Assembly: GCA_949128115.1 (NCBI GenBank)
Contig: OX421961.1
Coordinates: forward strand, 120,097,050-120,161,049
Source: Anaspis maculata
Taxonomy: Eukaryota; Arthropoda; Insecta; Coleoptera; Scraptiidae
Length of the DNA stretch: 64,000 nt
Direction of reading: 5' to 3'
Shown here: in pieces, positions 36,701-48,700 of the stretch
Numbering within the stretch: position 1 is the stretch's first letter
Layout of the letters: each line of letters opens with the position of its first letter
The notes under the pieces: generated by a model
Databases searched by the model: none
What the model was told of the DNA's origin: nothing
Seen by the model: only the letters and a program-made list of their open reading frames with translations
Made by a program: the position numbers and the translations under genes

Positions 36701-39700
36701 CCCAACAACTCCCTAGGGCCATTGCGAGCCGATAAGGAGAGAAACATCAATTTTTATTTTTATTTTCAATAAACAGGTAAATAAAACTGTTAAACGTAGC
36801 ACTCAGCATAACACATCCATACATACATCAACATTATTTTTTAAAGAAATCCGTAATTTTTTATTGTTCAATAGATTGTTGAAAACAGGTTGAAAAAGTT
36901 ACAAAGTTGGACCAATCGGAACATTCGACACAGCCAGCGTGACTTGATTCTCGTCCGCACGCCGTTATATCCGACCTGATCTAGGGCTCAGCAGGACGTT
37001 AAAGACGACTTCGTCGCTATAACCGACGACGTTATACACGGGCTTTGGAAGCGTTGTCGCATATGAAAATCCAACCAATTCTCTAGGACTTGGTCGTTAT
37101 AAGCAACCTGTCGTTATAAGCGACGTCGTTATCAATGACTTCCACCCATGCTTCCACTGTACTCTGATGTGATGACTTTTCTTGGCCAAATATTTGAGGT
37201 TAACACATGGCACGTGAGACGTGAGTTTGAAACATAAACAGAGGGCAAACGGTCAACGAGCAGGCAACCAGTTTTACAGTCCATCCTCGGATCAGAATCT
37301 CACCACAAATTTTTCAACTTTAATATCGAAATATATGAAAGATCAAGCAATCATTTAGTCTTTTGCTTACTTTCCTAGCAAAATGTTATACTCTTACATG
37401 CTCTAGCACAAATTTTGACGCTTCCATGCATCCATTTGTTAATTGTAAGTGTAAAATTGATCATTTGTTCGAAATTATGGCCTGATCAAATATACCGCCA
37501 TTACCTATACCTATACCTATACCTATACATGTCCACGCCGTCGCAGAAGAGCCCAATCTGTATAGGAAGAAGAACTATTCCCTGGCAAGAAACTTCGCTT
37601 TTGTTCGATGAGTCAGCCACCGGATGGTCCACGTTCAGGCCAAAAGCCGTTCCAAGTGGTGTCGGCCTGGAAAAAGTTTGAATATTTGTAGCGCCCGACT
37701 GGGAAATGGTGGAAAACTTCGATTGCAGGCTAAATGTTATTCTTCTGTTTGTGTTGCTCTCTGTCGATTTGATTTGGATATATCGGGTAGTTCGTGAATA
37801 ATTATTCAATCTCTAAATGTTGACATTTTTCAACGTTCAGCGAATGACAGATGGAGAAATACTTTCAACGGGCCTGGATACAGTTTTTCAAGATCTTTTA
37901 AATGACATACCGCAAGACATTTCTCGTAAGATATAGCTTCCTGTCATTTTCTAACAGTGACACGTCCAGTTGGCGAACTAAAACCGAACATTAATGGTCG
38001 GACTCTCGGCACAAGATACCCCCTGAATGCAAGAAGTGACGTCTCTACTTGTGGTTCTGACTGTTCTCATGTACTTACATTCGTGGCCTGGAGCTTCTTC
38101 CTGGGGAAAGCGGCCATTGAGGACAGAAAACATGACCGACTATTGGGGATACGTAAATTTCAAAAAATTATATCTGACGGAAGACGGGAAAGTTTGACGT
38201 GTGGCCATTGAGATCGCTCCTCCGGTGTCAGACTTTGGCCGTTTTTTCTCCATTTGCGCACGCGACCTATACAATGCATTGAGAGGGTTCCCGAAGGTAG
38301 GCTCCCAATAATAATAATTTAACAATATTCATTTCATTTTGCTACAATTATTGATCCATGTCATAAATTATTTGGTTTGTTGTCATAAATTATCCACTCG
38401 ATTCTCCGTCTAAGTAATAGCTTCATGTTTTTCCTATGTTTTCCCACGAGCTCAAGAAAACACTCTAGAGAATAGACCCGTACACAACACTTTACCATAA
38501 AATAAGAAATTCATAGCAACCCACAACATAACAATTGATTTTAGCGCCCGCTTGCTCAAGCAATCCTAGAATGAAGCAACAGAGTTAATAAATTGGATTT
38601 ACTTATTAAAACTGTAATTATTGCAATAAATTGAAGTAGCAAATGGTTGAAGTGTAACACAAACAAATAATAAGGGCAAAGTTTGCTCTCAAAAATAACT
38701 ATTAAAAAAACACTCCAAATTGAATCATGCCAAAGCCAAAAATAAAAGGTAGGCATGCAGTTTGGCTGTAATATTATACGCGTATTTGGCCCGAGGCAAA
38801 ACCACCCACTCGAACTAAATCGATGCGCAACATTATTAATGACAAATTATGTGACACCCCTCTCACACATTCGGGGAGCTAGTTCCAAAGTACCAACAGA
38901 ATTCACACTCAAATACCTCTAGGTGAACTATTTACGTGCTGCAAATTTCCACGTATGGAAATACTCTATTTACAGTTTAGCTGGATCCGTATACATAGGT
39001 AATTATTATTGAGTGTCGCCTGGCATCCTAATGATCGTCGCTGTTGACATTGTGTTGATTCGAAATTTGTTTGGTTGATTTCTCAAAAGCAGAATTAGGA
39101 CAGCGCAGTCAGTATAATCAGTTTAAACTGCAGGTATGTTTGATATTGAATATTGAAACAAGGGTCCCTTCAGTTGCGTCAAAGTTAACCAATTACATAC
39201 TTTTTGTATCCTGAAAATACACAATGACATATCAGAAAATTGTTTTTTTTTAAGGAAACGTCTTCTGGTGGATTGATATTTAAACCAAGTTTGTCACTCA
39301 AGGGTACATTGACGATTTGCACTAAACAACAGCTTTTGCAACGGACTTAATGCCCTAACAACACACTCTTTTTGCCGAAATCGTCTGAGTGCAGAGTGCG
39401 TTCTTCTGATCGAAATCAAGAAAAAAATCTTTAGTAGAATAATTCTTTTGCTTTCAACTACCTCGCAGCCTACTATTCTATCATCACCATTCTAGTCCCA
39501 ACCCAGCCTCCCGACATAAACAAGTTTGATGGTACAGGGCTGGCAAATTGTTACAAATTAGGTCATCAGATATTTCGTCTCACTGGCTGCATCCTAAGAG
39601 CTACGTGCAAATTACTGCTCTCGCATATCTCACACTGCACCGACTGTGTTGCATAATATAAAAGCTACCGCAGCAATTTAGTATTGTTTGTTCCTCACAT

Positions 39701-42700
39701 AGGTACATAAACATAGTGACCCAGCTTTAAAACTGAATGGCTTAGCTCTGTTTTCATATCAACGTTCACCCCCGGTTGCAAGAAAGTCAAATTTGCTCTG
39801 GAGCAAATTAGCTTCAGTACCAAACTCGGTATCAAAGAGTATGTGGTATCAAATGGTAGGCTATTTGATGGCGTAAACAGAGACGTGTCTAGAGTGACGA
39901 CTGACATGAGTCAAACGAAAAATTGAATAAAATTTAGAAATGCGAAGCTGAGCTGAGATTGTGCGTGGGAAAAGATGCACGTAAGAAGATAAAAATAGCA
40001 CTGCTATGTCTAGTTCAAAGCATGTACCTACCTATACGTTTGAGTTCCAATTCAATTATCAGAACTTGAGAATTTCGGCTAGTGGCTGTAGGCAATCAGT
40101 TATACAGGCTGAAACATATTTTTTGGTACGAATAAGGTCTGTGGGATCAGGTTTGAAATAAGATAAGAGAAAAGAGGCAGCTTTTTTTCAGTGTGTGAGA
40201 TTTATTTTTGTGCCAAAGAAAAACTTGACAAGTCCGGCATTCAGTTTATTTCCTTCCTTCCAATTTCTTTGCTGTTGCTCATGCCGACGACCCTGCAGTA
40301 TTTCCTGCCGTTAAAAGCTGTTCTAGAGCTACTGAATCAGCACTGGACGTCACCTGACACATGCTTGATACAATGTCACTAGCGGCCCAAGATTGTAAGA
40401 CACATATGGCCAAATTCTCATCTTCAACCCCTTTGCCTTTACTCTACCTTACTTCAAAGGAGTGGTTTAAAAAAATAAAAATACATGGTTGACGAGAAGA
40501 GAATTTTATTGCCTTCAATTTGATGTTTCTCAAGATAGGTATTGCTATTTGGAATTTTAAAGTAAGGTAGAACAGGGGCGGAGGGGTTGAAGATGAAAAT
40601 TTGGCCCTTAGATGACCCCCTTGAAATTAAAATCGACCTGTTTTTGCTGGACAGTCTTTTTCTCAAGAAGCGGAAGTTTATAGGGGAAAAAGTTTTCTTT
40701 CATTAACAAAGAGAGGATTTTCACAAAGGATAGGGGGATGGTTCAAAAAAATTTGGAATATGTCTTTGAGGGAAAGAAAATTTTATTGCCTCCAGTTTGA
40801 TATATTACAAGATAGGTAATGCTATTTGAAATTTTAAATTACGGTGGTTTGGTTTTCAAAAGTCTTTTCTCTTCAACTATTTTTTTATCTTTTATTAATC
40901 GACTGGTTTCGGCTACAAGTTAAGTAGCACCATCATCAGGCTTAAAAAGGAGTAGAAGGAAGGATCGGCAGCTGCCTTCCAGAGGAAACATACAGGAATA
41001 AAAAATGATTGAAGAGAAAGGATTTTTGATCAACACTCTGCAATCAATTTTAATTGAAACTGAGACATGGGGGTTGAGTTTTGAACATAACACCTGTCAA
41101 ATGTTCTTCTCCTTCTGCAGTCCTAGCAAATGACCTCCGTTCTTTTGGCGAATTTTTTTACCACATTTTCTCACAGCTACGGCGCTTGTTCTTGAGCTCA
41201 TCAAGCGACTGAAGTTTTTTGCCGTATTCTATCTTGTTCAAAAATCCCCAGAGAAAACATTCAAAGTTGTTTTAGATCGCAGGATATTGCCGACCAGTTG
41301 TTGATGTCAGCACGTTTTGAGATAACACGACCAGCAAACTTTAGCTGCAGCAAGACCATTGTGACTTCTGCTGTATGTCGTCGAGTTTCTAAGATGACAC
41401 GTGTCAAAATTTGAACATCTAGATTTAGCCGTCCAAAAATTGGACAGAATTCAAATCAACAACTTATTGAAACATCCTATATTATATTATTACGAGTTAC
41501 TAAGCTCTCGTGCGATTCCAATACATACGAGAGCAAACGCGGCCATTTTAGATCGTTCGCGCTAGCTGGAGATCCCACTAAGCGAGTAAGAACCATCTGC
41601 ACAATTGGCGGAGGTGCAAATTTCCAGAGCATGTCGATCTACAGTGTGGCCCAACGAAAACGAAACAGACAGACTTTCGGGTATTTGCCCTCATTTTTTC
41701 GAAATAAGCCCGGACAGGTCAACTTTGTTTTCAATAAGAACGTTCAGCTGGTATTAATTTAACCGTAAAGTTTCACCTCCGTAGTCAGGGTGACAGTCCC
41801 TTCGAAAATTTTAAATGGCAATTGGGGTTGAGTGATATATAATTTTGAAGCTGGTTCAATTGTCTTTACAGCGGTGTTATTATTTTTTCGATTTGATGCA
41901 ATTTTTTTAAGATAATGTGAATTTTAGTGTTTTTAGAGGGTTACAGCCCCTTCCAGTAGGCTGGCTCGATGTTGTCAAACCCATGACGGGGCTTATCTCC
42001 CTCTAGTAAACATATTGCAGTATGCCAACAAGTAGAGTCAAGTACCCGAAAATCTATCTGTTTCGTTTTCGTTGGGTCAGCCTGTATACGCGAATTTGTT
42101 GTACGTTTCTGAAAGCCGCGCCGATTTTACTGGCGGGTTGTGTTGGAATATGCCAGAGAACGCGTGGAATGTTCCCGAAGCTAACACTCGGTGTATGTTA
42201 GTGGAGATGGGCCGACGGACACCAGATTTGAATTCACAGCAACAGTGAGCGAGTGGATCGGTGAAGTTATTCAAAGCGTCATCTAAGTGCGATTAAATAT
42301 TAACGTTCAATTTGTAGGACGCAGTAATAAACAGTGTGTGTTTAAACGGTCGTCTCTCAATTATCAAAAGTACCCAGTGCAAAATTCTGTAACAATATTC
42401 TTATGTGCTTCTTTCACGGCTTCTCTTCTTGTAGTGATATTGCCAGGTAAGGTTGGAGCCTAATTTTAGCGTATTTTGTCTCTTGTGAAAATTGCTACTG
42501 GAGCCGCTTTGTCCAGGTGGTGTCCGTAATTGAAACTTCTCTTGAACCAGACGCCCTAGCTTTCTAACTTTTTCGCTGATACATAGCTACCACTCCCAAA
42601 GTTGGTCTAGGCTAAATTGACTTTTCATATTGCGCCGCCAACGTAGAAAAAACCTTTTCCAATCAACTTGGAATAACATTAATTCTGCAATTTTTCCCAG

Positions 42701-45700
42701 ACCTGACCTAATAGAAAATCTAATTTTTGTCAAAAACCTTCTTAAAGGTTACACAGGCTCTTTAACTGATGTAGAGCAACAAATCATACGATTCGTTCTC
42801 ATAGAAAATTCCCTGCTTGCCTTTCAAAAAAAAAACCTGTATTCCCAGAAATCCCTCATTATGTATAGTGTCGTGATAAGGCTAAGGGCTCTTTGATCTC
42901 GGGTTAGGGGTTAGTAGCTCAGACGTTGTTGTCATTCTACTTACGTTGCTTATTAACCTATTGAGTATAATGTCTGGGAACTATTTTCACTCGCGCTGGT
43001 CTTCTGGATCTTCTCGCATTTGTCACTTACACACGTTCACTCACGGGCAAGGGAACAATCTACCCTTATTGGAACGGCTGGACAGGCCCGATCCGCTACC
43101 CTATTCAACTCGCTAATACTCAACCCGTACTTCCCCGTCGCACTCATTACGCGTTGCTTTTACATGTACAGAGGTGACATTCCCCCCTTCCCCAAATTGC
43201 CGACCCGGCATTCGAAGTGTTGTCATCCACCAAAAGTTTTGGGATAAGTGACTTATTATTATCGAAAGCTAAACTTTGAAACCAATTGTTTTGGTATCGC
43301 TAGTAAAACTCATTCTTCAAGGCATTGAATATGGTTTATGTTGTGTTGATTCGATGTTTAGTTTTTGAAAAAGGGTTCTAACAAGTAAGTAATTCTAGCA
43401 CCCTGTATTTCTCTCGGTGCTTCTGGGTATTATTATACAGAGATGCGACAGCACTAAATTGCATCCGTGCTGTATGTAATAAAATAGAAGTAATATAAGT
43501 TCCGATTGTGATATGCAAAACTGGTTTTTATCGCTGCTCTCTTTTATGTAGCTTATATCAAACGTCAAACGTCATGCTTTTGGAATGGATAGTAAGTTTT
43601 AGTTTCTAGCGTTTACGGATGTCCTCTTAAGGGGGAGTTGTGAAGTGTGAAACACTATGGCGGTTCATGAGATGGGCTTGAGTATTCACCGTATTTCATC
43701 AAGTCTTTTTTCATTATTGAAATTCCTAAGCCACTATGTACTCTTACTTTTAATCAATTATTGAATCGATTCAGACAGGGTTAACCGCGAAGACAAGAGA
43801 GCAAACTTGATGAAACCATCTGGACAAAGGGAAAACCGACGAAATAAAAACCGCCCACATTTGCTTGTAACTTTTAATTTGGAGTTCACATAGGATTGCA
43901 ACAATTTTACGAACAACCAAGTAGGACTGCAGTTGATTTAATTTTAAACAGTAAACGTTTAAACAGTAAGTTATATGCAGTCAGAACGAATTGCCCTTGA
44001 TCAGCTCAATTCTAATTGGGTCTGAAGAAGTTCAGTACTCTTCTGGGATATCTTGTAGGTGAACACAGTTGAACAGCAACGTAGTGGTAATGAACAATTA
44101 CTGTAACAAATCTTTGACAAACAAACTGAACATGGCTAGGACACGTCTGACCTCTTTGAAAGGTGGCAGGACGCTCGAGTTCTCGGTCGCCGAAGTTAAG
44201 GCGTCCGTCTGTTGCGCGTATTGGTTTAAATATGAAATTTCTGACAGTTGACAATCATAGCCGGAAATTACCAACGCAAAGTTGAAATTATAAATTCCAT
44301 TCGATTCAATATATCGCCAAATGTCAGTTACATGTGTTACGTGACAAATCGAAATTCAATGATTGCGCTCCACTGTAAAATTTTTTAAATCGATGAAGCA
44401 CCATGTACTGGTATTCCTAGACGGCTTTATAACTTTACTGTCTGTTGTAGATTTGTATTGGTTTATCCGCAATTGCCGTTGTTACCATTGAATTGAAACA
44501 ATGTTCTACCATGCGCTTTGTTTTTGATGAAGAAAAAACTAATTGCAAATATATTTCGAGAATGTAAGGTGATCATAACGAAATAGTCAGGTCGTGCGTT
44601 GGTACGAATGACACGTTGACGACTTGTTGGCAGCTAGCTGTCTTCATGTGCAATTGTCAATGTGACATTGTCACCGTCTCGGGGAGTCATGTACGCGAAA
44701 GTGAAAATTTTCGAGAATATGCGAGGAATTGTTAGTTTCCTTTGAGTGATTTGCAGTGTGGACGATAAGGGACATTGTCTTCACTGGTTGGTGGGTCTTC
44801 GCCAAGGCTATCGGGTTTTGGCCGGCCACTGAGAAAATTATGCCGAAAGTCCGTGATGCCGTGAAGAAATGGAATGTAAAAAGGAAAAACCCACTGCCAA
44901 GAGAAAGCTTATTCTTTAGATGGACAATATTGATAGTGAGACAATAATTTATGGAGTTGAAATGTACGGAGACAGGACAGTTTGGGCGTGAGTAGGTAGG
45001 TACACTGTGTTGTCTGCCAGCATGTGTCTTCATACCTTGCTTGCTGTTGCAGTACGTATAATAGGTAGAGCTAGAGCTAGAGTAGGTACCTAGTACACTA
45101 CTCCAGTGATGTGCATCAGAAGATTTGGGCGGTGGGCCTTTTCATCCGAACAGTATCTTGCCAATCTTCGGCATCATTAGTAGCCGCCAAAAACCTAACA
45201 ACCTTGGCGGAGACCCACCAACCAGTAAAGACAATGTCCCTTATCGTCTATACTGCAAAGCACTCCAAAAAAACTCACGATTCCTGGCGTATGCCCAAAA
45301 ATATTCACCTTTTCGTACATGATACCTCGACACGGTGACAAGGTGTCACATTAAAAATTGCACGTGTAGACAACTAAATGACATCTTCTTGTCATCGTAT
45401 CATTCGTACCAACGCAACACAATTTTTCCATATCTTGCTCTGATGCAAAAAAGCCGTGAAATTGTTATAAGTAGAACGGTTTGAAAACATGTTGCTGCAG
45501 TCGCGCGATCAAAATTTCGTGCATCGATAAGAGCCATGAATAGGAACGTTTCGTTTGAAAAAAAGTATTGAAATTAAAAATCAGTACCCATTGATTGATT
45601 GGCCCGGAACACTTACAGGGTGACCCATCAGCTCCCATTCGTTCAAACGCGATTTTTTAACTCCTCGCAAATTGACGCCGTGATTCATCGGATATTAATT

Positions 45701-48700
45701 TATATTTTTTTGGCAATTTCATTGTAAATTTGCTCGATCATCAATCACACAAGCGCACACGACGAAAAGAGCTTGTCAATGTGCGTTTGACAAAACGGTA
45801 TTGAGGGCGAGCCGTCTCCACGCACGCTTGCCCGCCCCGATAGAATGATGTTGCCGGGGAAGACGGGGAATTTTAAAAGGGTAATTGTTGCGGATGGTAT
45901 ATTATGCGAAGGATATGGTACTATAAATAGGAATGCATGAATAATTTTCTAATCGATTATACCATGTTTTTTTTTGTGTCTGTCCGCAGTAAAAGCAGAG
46001 AAGCTGGCAAAAGAACAGGAAGAAGGCAAGGACAAGAAAAAGAAACGGGTGGTGCGGCGGAAGCCCATGGGACCGACGAATTCCGTGGGCGAGTCGATAG
46101 AGAAAATTATACAGGAGAAGAACATCTCCAGCAAGATCAACTACGACGTGCTGAAAAGTCTCAACGCCAGTTTGAAGACCGAGAGCGCGACGGAGGAAGA
46201 TGTGATACCGATGCAGATCGTGCAGGAGGCCAAAAGGTAACAAATTGTTCGATTTTTATGTACTTATTTTCGTATGAAATGGAAGTAGGTAATTTGACTA
46301 AATTAAATAGTTTAGAATGAAATGAATAAAATGAGAAGAACAAAAAAAAGTTGAACATCGCATTACAAAGGTTTGAGGGTCTTGAGCCATTCCAAAGCTT
46401 CAGGTGTAGCCTGGTGTATATTTGAAAATCCCGCAATAAATTTGGTTAGTGGACATTCCGTGACAATGTGATGGATCGTTTCTCTTTTGTTTCCACATTT
46501 GCACTCCGAATGTAAATGGCACAAGAAGGTAAGTGGATGTGTCAAGTTTGATTGCTTCCTCTTGAACGGTTTCGGAGGTATTGAATAAAAACCATCTTCA
46601 GGGTCTCACCTTTAGGGGCCTGTAGCTCCCTTAGGAAGCGTTTCCGAACCCATGTTCATAGGAACTGTTTTTCTTGTTTTCATGAGAGGAAGCTGCCCTA
46701 GAATGTTATCGGTATATTTTCGGGACACCCTGTATACTAGACGATTGAGTTTGTATCTGAATTTTCCGGATAATCGCAGAAAAAATTGTGTAATTGTATA
46801 ACTGGGTTGCCTACCTACTAGTGTAGTATTACTATTAGAGTACTCGGAATACCAGAAGGGACCTGTGGGCGGAGCCTAACTGCGCGAACTGAGTTCATCT
46901 AGTGGTGCACCTAGGTTTGCAGTGGGATTCTAGATTCACCTGTGACCTAGTAATGGTCCGCCAGTCCAGCTGACGGTGTTGCTTCCCCTATTTCAACACA
47001 CGGACTTGTCCAAAATGATTTTTGTTTTTCTGTTCAGCCCCGCCCACAGGTCCCTGTGGTGTGCCGTCAACTCTACTGTATCTCCCGGTTGCACCAAGTA
47101 ATTTAATCATGAAATAGCTAATCGAGGATTTTCACTGGTGAACTATAGATCAGTGCCGGTTGATTGACGTCAGAAAATGCATACAAGTTGTTGTGGACTA
47201 AATATTTTTGCATAAGCTTTCAAAAAACTGCGTTTTTATTGTTCAGATTGCGGAAATTCGTCCATGAGAATCCTCCATCAACTCTTTCATGATCAAATTT
47301 CTTGGTGCAACCGAGGGTATTGGAACCAACACGTTAAATGATACTTCCTAAAACTGGAACTGAAACTGCAAATTGCAAACTCGATGGTTTAGAGTATCTA
47401 CATACTTATTTCCGTATAAAACTCCAATCTTCGAAGTAATAAGTATCAATTTTGGCAGAAAAAACGCTTAAGTATAGTGATTGTGCGAGAAAACTTAGAT
47501 TTTGTTAAGATAAGAACATGTTTTAGCACTCATTCGATATGTGCCGGGACTTTTACACAACTGAAATCACAGGATTGCGTGTCAAACTTAGCAGCCTATT
47601 GTATTGTAATTAATAACAGCCAGGTATGTTGATTGCAAAGCTCGTATCAGAAACGCAATAAAATTTTAATGTTGCGCTGATTGCTTCATGGGAAAAGCAA
47701 ATTTTTCAAAAATACTTCCTACTCGACTTCTCAAGAGATTGATTACAAAAAATAAAGGTCAGGTCATTGGAAATCAAGAAAAATACATATAGGTTTGTCT
47801 TCCGTTTTATTTTCACGCCCGAACTCCCATCAACTTTATTCAACTATCATTAATTTTTGAAACCAGAAAGATAGAGGAACGATCGACATCTCATCCATTT
47901 TATTGAAAATTGCGGAATTTCACGACCTGTTCCTAATTTTCGCCAATGAACAAATAAATCAAAGCAGCCTGTGACATTTGACAGTTGGGTAAAATATTTT
48001 ATTGAACCTCTTGAAGCGAGCTCGACTTTTTTGACGCTTCAGGTTAGTATTTTTGCAGTAACAATTTCTGAAATATTGCGATTTCCAACGAATTTGTCTG
48101 GCTTCAAAGTTAAAACTTTTTCTTTCTTGAAAATTCATGTTTCGTCTCGTATTCCGTGAACGGTTGAATGAAGTGGTCCTTAATTGAATGTAACTTACCT
48201 CAAGGACATCGTCTACCCATCTTCTGTCAAATTTTAACAAAATTCAACAAGTGTTGGCGGCTGATGGAAACAACAAACATAAGTGTAAATATTGCGCCTC
48301 TTATTAGAGCCATATAGCAGCTGGCACCTCATTAATATCTTCAATAACGATCTTTGAAACTCCGCCGCCATTGGTTGAATTCAATTAAAATTCGTCAGGC
48401 ATGTAGAGAAGATGTCTTTTAGATAACTCATACCAAATTAGGGTTCAGTTACTACGACCGTTACGAAATAATTTTGTCAAAAACGAATAAAGTTGAATTT
48501 TCCAACTTTCATGAAAATTACAGTTGAAGAAAATACTGCCGAAACATTATGACCCTGCACAATTGAACGAGTTCAATTCTCTACCCCTAATCTCAAACAC
48601 CCCTCTTAGCTACTACGATATACAGGGTGATTCAAAAGTGTCGGACCACCTTTGAGGCGCGTAATATGGGGGTGTAGTAGAGTGCTGACAAGTTGTTAAA

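Noticed and set aside
42970..43245. Possible solo LTR (TGTCTGGGAACT... to ...ACATGTACA)
   Set aside because: TG...CA-like ends can be drawn, but no second copy, target duplication, PBS or polypurine tract is visible.
44671..45338. Opposed frames of 120 and 75 residues with similar sequence
   Set aside because: They lie on the arms of the foldback at 44590-45430. Similarity comes from the inverted repeat.
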